This document shows positions 26,575 through 34,651 of a DNA stretch of 64,000 nt, in pieces. The DNA lies in the NCBI RefSeq assembly GCF_025345565.1, contig NZ_CP054475.1, positions 3,124,006 to 3,188,005 on the forward strand. The letters run 5' to 3'. The DNA is from Thalassolituus hydrocarboniclasticus. GTDB taxonomy: Bacteria > Pseudomonadota > Gammaproteobacteria > Pseudomonadales > Oceanobacteraceae. How positions within the stretch are numbered: position 1 is the stretch's first letter; each line of letters opens with the position of its first letter. A program made the position numbers and the translations under genes. The notes under the pieces are model-generated. The model saw only the letters and a program-made list of their open reading frames with translations. It was not told the DNA's origin and searched no databases.

Positions 26575-27827
26575 AATCTCTGACGCTGAATCCGGAAAAG
26601 ATGCACTGGCTGGATCGCTTATGCCGCAATGCACTGCTGCGCACACTTAATAACCTCCATACCGGTAGCATCCGCCTTAAGGAAGGTGACCAGCAGCACA
26701 TTTTTGGTAATCCGGATGACAGCGGTTTCAGTGCTGTTATTGAAATTCTGGATTATGAGGCATACCGCAACATCGCCCTGAATGGCAGTGTTGGAGCCGG
26801 TGAGTCTTATATGACCGGAGACTGGATCAGCGATGACTTACCGATGCTGATCCGTATTCTGGCCCGTAATAAAGATGTGGTGGACAACATCGACAGTGGC
26901 CTTGCTAATTTCGGTAAGTTACTGCTGAAAGGCTTTCATTACCTCAATCGCAATACTGAAAAAGGGTCTCGCCGTAATATTGCTGCTCACTATGATCTTG
27001 GCAATGATATGTTTGAACTCTTCCTTGACCCTACCATGATGTACTCAAGCGGTATTTTTCCGTCAGAAAGTGCAAGCATGGAAGAAGCTTCCATTTATAA
27101 ACTCGATCGTATCTGTCAGAAACTGCAGTTAACTGAAAATGACCATCTGATCGAAATCGGCACAGGCTGGGGCAGCATGGCAATTCATGCCGCCAAACAC
27201 TACGGCTGCAAAGTAACCACTACCACCATTTCTGAAGAGCAGTATGCCTGGGCTGAACGGCGTGTACGCGAAGAAGGACTTGAGGATAAAATTACCCTGC
27301 TGAAAAAGGACTATCGTGCGCTTGAAGGCCAGTATGACAAACTGGTCTCAATTGAGATGATTGAAGCCGTTGGGCACCAGTTCCTGAATACCTATATAGA
27401 AACCTGCAGCCGCTTGCTGAAAGATGATGGCATCGCCCTGATTCAGGCGATCACCATTGACGACCAGCGTTATGAGCAGGCGAAGAATGAAGTCGACTTT
27501 ATTAAACGCTATATTTTTCCGGGAAGCTTTATTCCCTGTGTCACAGCCATATCCCAGGCAGTCAGCCGCGCCAGTGATATGAAAATGATTCACATGGAAG
27601 ATATCACTCCGCATTATGCCCGTACCCTGGATGCCTGGCGCAAACGCTTCCTCAGTAATCGTGAACAGATTATGAACCTTGGCTACGATGAAACCTTTAT
27701 CCGGTTATGGGACTTCTACTTTGCCTACTGCGAAGGTGGCTTTGCCGAACGGGTAATCGGTGATGTCCAGTTGGTATTTGCCAAACCGCTGAACCGCCGT
27801 ACGCCATTACTGGGAAAACTTAACTGA
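26571..27827 (+). CDS. Cyclopropane-fatty-acyl-phospholipid synthase family methyltransferase
   Basis: A 418-residue SAM-dependent enzyme acting on double bonds of phospholipid acyl chains. The N-terminal lipid-binding region leads to [28 protein letters not shown], then the SAM motif EIGTGWG (195-201) and [10 protein letters not shown]. The C-terminal YCEGGF Cys lies where E. coli Cfa has its catalytic Cys. In this operon the product may be a methyl-branched rather than a cyclopropane chain, because such paralogues cluster with COG2907 and DUF1365. AGGAG precedes ATG 26571. Confidence 0.93.
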   Translation: MKSLTLNPEKMHWLDRLCRNALLRTLNNLHTGSIRLKEGDQQHIFGNPDDSGFSAVIEILDYEAYRNIALNGSVGAGESYMTGDWISDDLPMLIRILARNKDVVDNIDSGLANFGKLLLKGFHYLNRNTEKGSRRNIAAHYDLGNDMFELFLDPTMMYSSGIFPSESASMEEASIYKLDRICQKLQLTENDHLIEIGTGWGSMAIHAAKHYGCKVTTTTISEEQYAWAERRVREEGLEDKITLLKKDYRALEGQYDKLVSIEMIEAVGHQFLNTYIETCSRLLKDDGIALIQAITIDDQRYEQAKNEVDFIKRYIFPGSFIPCVTAISQAVSRASDMKMIHMEDITPHYARTLDAWRKRFLSNREQIMNLGYDETFIRLWDFYFAYCEGGFAERVIGDVQLVFAKPLNRRTPLLGKLN

Positions 27828-27828
27828 T

Positions 27829-28338
27829 ATGAACGCTCTGCAGAAACATATTTCAGCAGGGACAAAAACAGCACAGTTGATCAATATTATCGGTTTTCAA
27901 CTGTGCTGGGCCGCCTGTGTTATTGGTGGAAATATTTGGGCTCTTCTTTGCGTTTTCCTGTTTATGTTGTGGCACTGGACACAGAGAAAACCAGGCGAAT
28001 TAAAACTGATTATTCTCCTGACTCTGACAGGCACATTGTTTGACAGTATATTGATGCATCTGGGAGTTCTTTTATTTCCTTCGCACGGCGGGGTTGTTAT
28101 TCCCTTGTGGCTGATTCTTCTGTGGTGTTCTTTCGCTGCGACACTTCGCCACTCGCTGGCCTGGCTACTGCAGAGGCCACTGCTAGCATCGGTGCTTGCT
28201 GCCATTTCGGCCCCATGGAGTTATTACGCAGGATCATTATTTGATGCCGTTTCCCTTACATATCCGGCATTACCTGTCATCGCTGTGGCCTGGGCTGTAT
28301 TGCTGGGGTTTATATCCGTTAATAGCCGGGGGAAATAG
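27829..28338 (+). CDS. DUF2878 membrane protein
   Basis: A 169-residue inner-membrane protein with about five hydrophobic helices (about 17 to 45, 57 to 75, 80 to 100, 108 to 130 and 140 to 165). The LGVLLFPSHGGVVIPLWLILLWCSFAATLRHSL stretch is typical of DUF2878. Function unknown; the family is usually found beside Cfa-like methyltransferase, COG2907 and DUF1365 genes, so a membrane-lipid role is inferred. It starts one base after the cfa stop. Confidence 0.82.
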   Translation: MNALQKHISAGTKTAQLINIIGFQLCWAACVIGGNIWALLCVFLFMLWHWTQRKPGELKLIILLTLTGTLFDSILMHLGVLLFPSHGGVVIPLWLILLWCSFAATLRHSLAWLLQRPLLASVLAAISAPWSYYAGSLFDAVSLTYPALPVIAVAWAVLLGFISVNSRGK

Positions 28339-28341
28339 TCC

Positions 28342-29097
28342 ATGTTAGCAACCGTCATTAAATCGGTATTTTTATTTATAGCCGGGCCAGTGATCAGTGT
28401 TCATGCCAGTGAGGTGATTACCTACTCTGGCAAAGCCTATTCTATGGATGACTCCCGCACGTTACTTTACTGCGAAGAGCATCAGCTGAAGCTCCTTAAT
28501 GATGAGCCATACAAACGGCAAGTCAGATACTTTGATAGCAATAACAATCTGATTGCCGAAAAAGAGAACAACTACTTCAGTAATCCTGCTGCACCTGAAT
28601 TCAGCTTTCACGATAAGCGCCACAATTATTATGAGCAGGCCAGATATAACGATGACGGCAGTCTGACCCTGATTCTGAAAGAAGATAACGATAGTCAAAG
28701 CCAGAAAATACCGGTTAAAGATTTACAGAATAATCTGATCATCGATGCCGGATTTGACGAATTTGTAAGGCGTCACTGGCAGTCCCTGTTATCCGGCCAG
28801 ACGGTCAGTTTCAGCTTTGCTTCTGTTGCGCGTCTGGACCTTATCAGTTTCCGCCTGAAAAAAATTGCTGATGATGACCAGAAACTGGTTCTCAGCATGC
28901 GTTTAGAATCACGTCTGCTGGCCTGGTTACTGGATCCTATAGAGCTGACCTACGACCGGAACAGCCGGAATCTCCTGCGTTATCGCGGCCTGAGTAACAT
29001 AATGGATACTAATGGTGAAACATACAGTGCCGATATACGTTACGACTATTCGTCCGGCTGCCAGAGCTCCCCGTCATCTGCGACCGGCAGTTCCTGA
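28342..29097 (+). CDS. Secreted protein of unknown function, last gene of the lipid operon
   Basis: A 251-residue protein that I do not recognise. Residues 1 to 23 are a Sec signal peptide (MLATVIKSVFLFIAGPVISVHA), so it is periplasmic or outer-membrane. The mature part is beta-rich and charged, with SMDDSRTLLYCEEHQLKL near the start and LAWLLDPIELTYDRNSRNLLRYRGLSN near the end, a pattern reminiscent of beta-sheet lipid-binding proteins. That resemblance is weak. GGGGGAAA precedes ATG 28342, three bases after the DUF2878 stop. It ends with an imperfect inverted repeat (TGACGTC 29095-29101 and GACGTCA 29129-29135). Confidence 0.75.
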   Translation: MLATVIKSVFLFIAGPVISVHASEVITYSGKAYSMDDSRTLLYCEEHQLKLLNDEPYKRQVRYFDSNNNLIAEKENNYFSNPAAPEFSFHDKRHNYYEQARYNDDGSLTLILKEDNDSQSQKIPVKDLQNNLIIDAGFDEFVRRHWQSLLSGQTVSFSFASVARLDLISFRLKKIADDDQKLVLSMRLESRLLAWLLDPIELTYDRNSRNLLRYRGLSNIMDTNGETYSADIRYDYSSGCQSSPSSATGSS

Positions 29098-29246
29098 CGT
29101 CGCATATTATCTGCCTTCAGCATCCACAGACGTCATACTTGAATGTACAGGTTGAATACTTATGGTTCACTCTGTGTTCATATTTAGCTGCTAGAATCTG
29201 CGCTAATCTGATTATATCTGTGAGTTATCAACAGGGAACCCGTACG

Positions 29247-31337
29247 ATGAAATCACCGATGAGCCTGGCCATCAGCCCTCTTTCGGCTGGCCGAAAAAAA
29301 CTGCTGCTGTCTTTTATTCCTGCACTTATTCCGGCACTGGCCCTGAGCGTTCAGGTCAGTGCTGAAGAGACAGAATCTGTTGAGCTGGACACCGTGCAGA
29401 TCAGTGGCCAGGAAGAAAAGCTGAGTGAAATTTCCACCGAAAAACTGCTGAAAATTCCCGGTTCCGGTAATGATCCGCTCCGGGCTATTGAAAGCCTGCC
29501 CGGTGTAACCTTTGCCGGCGGCAGAACATCCGCACCGGCCGTGCGTGGTTCATCACCGGATGATAACGCCTATATTATTGACTTTATTCCCGTTGGCTAT
29601 ATTTTTCATACCGATTCATCGAGTATTTTAAGCGATAACGTTGTTGAAGATTTTACGCTGGAAACCGCTGCATTTCCGCCCCAGTACAACAATGCAACCG
29701 GCGCCGTCATCGATGCCACATCACGCTCCCCCTATTATGACCGCAGCCAGTTTATTATTGATGCCAGCCTGCTGAAGGCCGGTATTTTTATCGAACAACC
29801 GCTCAGCGAAAATCAGAGTTTTTATATTGCTGCACGCCAGAGTCTGTTTCAGTACTACATCGAGAACTTTCTCGATGACGAAGACTTCGAGTTCACAACC
29901 GTACCGGAATATTACGATTATCAGGGAAAATATGAGTACCGCATCAGCGCTACGGAGACCCTGTCATTCCAGGCTATTGGTTCCCGCGACAAAGCCGGAC
30001 TGGTCTTTGCTGAAGACTCCGACACACTGCTGCAGGACCCGGGCTTATCCGGCGGACTGGCTTTTGAAGCCTTCTTTAACAGTCAGGGGCTGGTCTGGGA
30101 AAAGCTGTATAACAGTGGTATGACCCATAAGATCGGCCTGTCGCAAATGGAGCAAAAACTTGGCTTCCGTATCGGTCCGGATAACAAAATTGATGTCAAA
30201 GTAAATGACTATAACCTGCGCAGCCAGTTCAGCTATCCGTTAAATTACCAGCATGAATTGCGCTGGGGTGTGGAATTAACGGAAAGCCAGATCAGCTATA
30301 AAGGCCGTTTTGAAGCTCCGCCCTGTGATGAATTTACGCCGGATTGCCGCATTGTTGATGGCACAGAAATATTGGAAGGCGATGGTAAGCCAACCATTTA
30401 TCATTACGATGCGCACCTTGCCGACGTCTGGGATATTACCCCCGACTGGACCCTGACGCCGGGTATTGCATTGTCCTATGACGATTACACCGAACAGTAT
30501 TTCACCGAGCCGCGTCTGCAAAGCCGCTGGCAATTCACTAATAACTGGTGGTTTACCAGCGCCTACGGCCGTCACCATATTCTGCCGGATAATTTTGGTG
30601 ATTATGTAGCACCCTTCGGTAACCCGGATCTGAAACAACCAACCGCGACGCACTACGAATTGGGCATTGAAAATCAGCTGGCCAATGACATGCTATGGAA
30701 AGTCGAGGTTTATTATAAGGATCTGGACAATATTATTATCAGCCGTCCGGATAAGACTTATTACAGCGGTCTTACCGATGAAGAGTACGGCGACCTGCCC
30801 CTCTATACCAACGATGCCAGCGGTAAAGCCTGGGGGATGGAATTTTTCCTGAATAAAAACCTGACTGAACACTGGTATGGCTGGGTATCGGTAGCGTACT
30901 CACGCACCTTCCGTACCAATAATTTAACCGGAGATGACTTCAGTTATAACTACGACCAGCCGGTTATTATTAACAGTGTGGCGAATTACAAACTGAATAA
31001 AGACTGGCAGGTCGGCTTTAAATGGCGCTACCAGAGCGGCCAGCTGATTACGCCATTGGAAGATGCTGTTCAGGATGCTGATGATCCGGCCCTGTATAAT
31101 CCGATTTACGGCAATCTGAATTCCGAACGTTTACCGGCCTATCACAAACTGGATGTACGCGCCGACCGCACCTATCGCTTCAGTGGCTGGGAGATGGATT
31201 TCTATGCTGAAATTCTTAACCTGTATGGACGCGACAATGTCACCGGCTACGAATACAAAGGCGCGGATTACAGCGAGAAAGAAGAAGTCACCGATTTACC
31301 GACCATTATCTCGTTCGGTATTAAAGCCAAAATCTGA
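29247..31337 (+). CDS. TonB-dependent outer-membrane receptor
   Basis: About 696 residues. I use ATG 29247 (MKSPMSLAIS), which has a GGGAA before it; the frame is open to 29139 but without a site. A signal peptide ends near SVQVSAEE. A plug domain (about 45 to 155) carries LDTVQISG, a possible TonB box, and SLPGVTFAGGRTSAPAVRGSSPDDN. The remainder is a 22-strand-type barrel ending FGIKAKI, shorter in length than siderophore receptors. No Fur box is visible upstream. Substrate unknown. It follows the lipid operon by 149 bases on the same strand, so read-through is possible. Confidence 0.85.
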   Translation: MKSPMSLAISPLSAGRKKLLLSFIPALIPALALSVQVSAEETESVELDTVQISGQEEKLSEISTEKLLKIPGSGNDPLRAIESLPGVTFAGGRTSAPAVRGSSPDDNAYIIDFIPVGYIFHTDSSSILSDNVVEDFTLETAAFPPQYNNATGAVIDATSRSPYYDRSQFIIDASLLKAGIFIEQPLSENQSFYIAARQSLFQYYIENFLDDEDFEFTTVPEYYDYQGKYEYRISATETLSFQAIGSRDKAGLVFAEDSDTLLQDPGLSGGLAFEAFFNSQGLVWEKLYNSGMTHKIGLSQMEQKLGFRIGPDNKIDVKVNDYNLRSQFSYPLNYQHELRWGVELTESQISYKGRFEAPPCDEFTPDCRIVDGTEILEGDGKPTIYHYDAHLADVWDITPDWTLTPGIALSYDDYTEQYFTEPRLQSRWQFTNNWWFTSAYGRHHILPDNFGDYVAPFGNPDLKQPTATHYELGIENQLANDMLWKVEVYYKDLDNIIISRPDKTYYSGLTDEEYGDLPLYTNDASGKAWGMEFFLNKNLTEHWYGWVSVAYSRTFRTNNLTGDDFSYNYDQPVIINSVANYKLNKDWQVGFKWRYQSGQLITPLEDAVQDADDPALYNPIYGNLNSERLPAYHKLDVRADRTYRFSGWEMDFYAEILNLYGRDNVTGYEYKGADYSEKEEVTDLPTIISFGIKAKI

Positions 31338-31350
31338 GAACGACAACCAG

Positions 31351-31376
31351 AAAAGCCCATCAACCGATGGGCTTTT
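31351..31376. terminator. Bidirectional terminator
   Basis: AAAAGCCCATC (31351-31361) pairs with GATGGGCTTTT (31366-31376) around AACC. It lies between the convergent TonB receptor and GNAT genes and includes the last base pairs of the GNAT stop. Confidence 0.9.
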
Positions 31377-31986
31377 CCATATATTCATGGCTGCCAACAC
31401 CGCCGAAAGCGGACTGAAAGCCCCCATGACGGATGACCCGCGGCTTAAAGCCCAAACGCAGATATAACGCCCGCGCCCGCGGATTATTATCGGCAACATC
31501 CAGAGCAACATGGGTCAGAGCCAGAGTCTGCGCCCGCAGAATCAGTTGCTGCACCAGCTGCTCACCAATACCACGACCACGCATCTGCGGTTTTACCCCT
31601 AACTGGTAAATTAAGCCCCGGTTGGCCTGTGGCGGACGGATTACCCGCTCAGTGCGCAGTCCGCGGTAAATAACACCCGGTATCTGGGCGGCAGCGTAAA
31701 AACTGCCGATATCCCGCAACGCTGCAAGCATGAAGCCTGCACTTTCAGGCTGGGTTCGTAATGCCCCAACGCCCACAACTTCGCCATCCAGAACGGCAGC
31801 CAGATGCTGCTGAAAACCAAACTCCGAACGGCCATTAATAAACGCCTGCTGCAGAAAATCCTGCGCTTCGCGCGCATGGCGACTACAGAATACATAGTCA
31901 AAAGCACCGGGACCGGAGCTGTAAATTAATGGCACAGCAGTGCTGACATCGTTGGCAACACAGGGACGGAAGCTCAGATCACGCAT
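31360..31986 (-). CDS. GNAT-family N-acetyltransferase
   Basis: A 208-residue acetyltransferase. The acetyl-CoA motif is QLGVKPQMRGRGIGEQLV (R/QxxGxG/A form), followed by ALDVADNNPRARALYLRLGFKP. The N-terminal half is longer than the minimal GNAT fold. Substrate unknown. Divergently transcribed from the LysR gene with a 194-base gap, so the regulator may control it. Confidence 0.85.
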   Translation of the reverse strand: MRDLSFRPCVANDVSTAVPLIYSSGPGAFDYVFCSRHAREAQDFLQQAFINGRSEFGFQQHLAAVLDGEVVGVGALRTQPESAGFMLAALRDIGSFYAAAQIPGVIYRGLRTERVIRPPQANRGLIYQLGVKPQMRGRGIGEQLVQQLILRAQTLALTHVALDVADNNPRARALYLRLGFKPRVIRHGGFQSAFGGVGSHEYMEKPIG

Positions 31987-32180
31987 ACCACAGCCTTTAC
32001 TCTTATTATTCTGGTACCAAGGTACATTTTTCGATCAGGATCGTCCAGAGGGCTGTGATGCCGCTAAAGACAGTAAGATTTTAAGCCAATCATGTTTTAT
32101 TTATAGCTATTGTTCCAAAAATACCTTTAAAATTCCTGAAAAGCCCCAATACTGAGTCCATTCGCAAGAGGAAATGTCCT

Positions 32181-33170
32181 ATGTTGATTGGTAAGCGTGA
32201 AGAATTTGACCTGAACGAGATGGCTATTTTCGTTCATGTTGTAGAAGCCGGCAGCTTTACCGGAGCCGCCAAAAACCTCGGTTTGCCCAAGTCCACGGTC
32301 AGCCGCAAGATTACCCAGCTGGAAGAGCGCCTCGGTGTGCGACTGATTCAGCGTACCACCCGCAGTCTGCGCCTGACCGATACCGGCAACGCTTACTACA
32401 ACCACTGTGCGCGTATTCTCAGCGAAATTGAAGAAGCCAATATCGCCGTTACCCAGATGCAGAGCACGCCAACGGGAACCCTGCGTATCACCGCACCGGT
32501 CCTGTTCGGCTCGACCGTATTGTCGAGCCTGGTGGCTGAATTTATGGAGCAGCACCCACAGGTAATGGTTGATCTGGTCTTATCTGATCAGCGTCTGGAC
32601 CTGGTGCAGGAAGGGATCGACGTCGCATTCCGTATTGGCCAGCTGGAAGACTCCTCGCTGATTGGCCGCTATCTCGGTGATGTCCGCGCCATTCTGTGCG
32701 CAAGCCCGGAATACCTTGAGCGTCATGGCATGCCTGAACATCCTGAACAGCTGCATGAGCACCGCCTGCTGACCGGCTCACAATGGCTGCAGTGGCCAAT
32801 GAGCGGCCCGCAGGAAGAACAATACACCGTGCAGGTTAAGCCAAGATTGCAGGTTAATGATTTTGCCAGCCTGTATGCCCTGACATTATCCGGAGCCGGC
32901 ATTTCCCCGGTACCGATGCTGATTGCCGCGCCGGCCATCCGCGCCGGTAATCTGGTGCCTGTTCTCTGTGACTGGCCGTTTGAAGCCAGCCCGATTCATG
33001 CCCTGTACCCGAGCAACCGTCACCTGTCTGCCAAAGTACGCAGCTTCGTCGACTTTGTGATCGACAGCATTCGTCCGAATCCGCCCTGGGAAGTTGAACT
33101 GCTGGATAGTGCCTGCCCCAGAACAGACAAGGGTAAAAACATTACCGGGGATAAACCAGCCGTACACTGA
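32181..33170 (+). CDS. LysR-family transcriptional regulator
   Basis: A 329-residue LysR regulator. The winged helix is at about residues 10 to 70 (FVHVVEAGSFTGAAKNLGLPKSTVSRKITQLEERLGV). The effector domain includes PTGTLRITAPVLFGS and DLVQEGIDVAFRIGQL, close to the CrgA/DmlR subgroup. AGAGGAAA precedes the ATG. A short palindrome ATGCCTT-A-AAGGCAT lies just after the stop (33195-33209). Target unknown; the divergent acetyltransferase is the likely one. Confidence 0.92.
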   Translation: MLIGKREEFDLNEMAIFVHVVEAGSFTGAAKNLGLPKSTVSRKITQLEERLGVRLIQRTTRSLRLTDTGNAYYNHCARILSEIEEANIAVTQMQSTPTGTLRITAPVLFGSTVLSSLVAEFMEQHPQVMVDLVLSDQRLDLVQEGIDVAFRIGQLEDSSLIGRYLGDVRAILCASPEYLERHGMPEHPEQLHEHRLLTGSQWLQWPMSGPQEEQYTVQVKPRLQVNDFASLYALTLSGAGISPVPMLIAAPAIRAGNLVPVLCDWPFEASPIHALYPSNRHLSAKVRSFVDFVIDSIRPNPPWEVELLDSACPRTDKGKNITGDKPAVH

Positions 33171-33288
33171 CGATTAGCGGCCAGCGCATGGCTCATGCCT
33201 TAAAGGCATATCATTGGTGAGTACAGGGGACTGAACCCGGTTCCCTCCCTTGCCGGAATCGACAAAATGCGGGCAGGTGCCGGAGTAA

Positions 33289-34458
33289 TTAACTGTTTTT
33301 CGGCATCATATCCAGCAATGCCTGAACTTCCTGCGGATCAACGTGATCATCGGCAAACACCCGGTCAATTTTCTGCAGGAAAACTTTCAGCCCTTCATCA
33401 ACCCGGATACCTTCATTAAATACGCGGTTGGTTTCAACGATCCCTGTTTCCATAATATTTTGCAGCGCTGATTCCTGACGCTCATCCATGCCCAGAAACT
33501 GCAGACTCTGCTCCACACCGTCAGCCATGTTTTCAACCACATCGGCAATATCCCGCATCACTCCCTGATAAGACACATCCACCGCCGACATCATGGAGCT
33601 CATCTGGCCACTGAGGCGCTTTACCAGCTGGCTCTCCAGAGCCAGCGATTGCAGGTTATCCAGCGCCTGAATCCGTGCATCACAGCCCTGCAGCAGCGAA
33701 AACACATTATCTTTAATGGCGCCGTATTTTTTCTCATCATCCACCGGCATATTTTTAACCAGCAACGATACGCCACCGTAATTCATAATCGAGCGGCGGC
33801 CGAAATCGACATAACGGCCCTTATCTTTGCATTCGCTCATCAGCACAGATTCCATATCCTTGGCCATGCCGTTGGCTTCCATATTCTTTACGCCATAGCG
33901 GCTGCGCATCTGCAGGCTGCAATTGATACCGTAACTCTGCAACGCCTGAAATAAGCGCATGCCCAGCTCATCAATATTGTTGCAGCGGTTTACGTCGAGC
34001 AGAAACTGAATATTCACCCCGAGATCGGAGGTATCGGACATCGCAATAAAGGCCATTTCGTTGGCCTGTTTCAGCTGCATTTTCAGCTGATCATTGGCAA
34101 TTTTATTGAACAGTACCCGGTCAATACGGGCCTTCAGTTCGAACATCATGGACGGTGACAGATAATCATCACAACCGGCGTCATAAGCGTCTAATTTATG
34201 CTGCAGCGTTTCTTCGTGTCCCAGCACAACCACCGGCAGTTCGCTGTTATCTTTCAGCTCCCGGCAAATTCCGATGACATCATCATCAGCAATGCTGTTG
34301 CCATCAATCAGAATCAGCTTCAGGTCATGTTCCTGTGCCAGCTGCAATGTTTGTACGGGGCTGTCCGCCTGCAGTAAGTGGTACTTTTCATCCAGCAGAT
34401 CTCCTAACTGCTCATCAGATGTTTTGCTGAGTACCACGGCCTTATATCGCGTTGTCAT
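33289..34458 (-). CDS. Pseudo-receiver domain protein of unknown output
   Basis: About 389 residues from ATG 34458, with a TTG at 34488 as an alternative. Residues 1 to 120 have the receiver fold. D52 (LILIDGNS) is at the phospho-acceptor position, but the acidic pair at the start (AVVLSKTSDEQ) is missing. The conserved Lys is also lost (DDYLSPSM in place of DDYLTKP). It is probably a non-phosphorylated pseudo-receiver. The rest has no HTH, GGDEF, EAL or HD-GYP motif that I can find; it is mixed helical with a long central region (about 120 to 370) ending in VDPQEVQALLDMMPKNS. Role unknown. Confidence 0.6.
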   Translation of the reverse strand: MTTRYKAVVLSKTSDEQLGDLLDEKYHLLQADSPVQTLQLAQEHDLKLILIDGNSIADDDVIGICRELKDNSELPVVVLGHEETLQHKLDAYDAGCDDYLSPSMMFELKARIDRVLFNKIANDQLKMQLKQANEMAFIAMSDTSDLGVNIQFLLDVNRCNNIDELGMRLFQALQSYGINCSLQMRSRYGVKNMEANGMAKDMESVLMSECKDKGRYVDFGRRSIMNYGGVSLLVKNMPVDDEKKYGAIKDNVFSLLQGCDARIQALDNLQSLALESQLVKRLSGQMSSMMSAVDVSYQGVMRDIADVVENMADGVEQSLQFLGMDERQESALQNIMETGIVETNRVFNEGIRVDEGLKVFLQKIDRVFADDHVDPQEVQALLDMMPKNS

Positions 34459-34597
34459 AGTAGATCCATCAAAGTCAGTCCTTCTCAATGTTTAGTTCAC
34501 GAAGGCTTATCCTGCCAGCCATCAGGCTGATCTGAGGCAATATCAGGTACATAACAGGAGTGTTGACTGATAACCGGGCAGATACGGAATCAGCCTG

Positions 34598-34619
34598 CGG
34601 ACATGGATCGGCATGTCCG
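34598..34619. other. Hairpin between the MalT-like and pseudo-receiver genes
   Basis: CGGACATG (34598-34605) and CATGTCCG (34612-34619) form an 8-bp stem with a six-base loop. It lies after the stop of the MalT-like gene, without a T run, so its job is uncertain. Confidence 0.5.
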
Positions 34620-34651
34620 GGCTGATCACCGGATAAAGACGGAAAGAAGAT

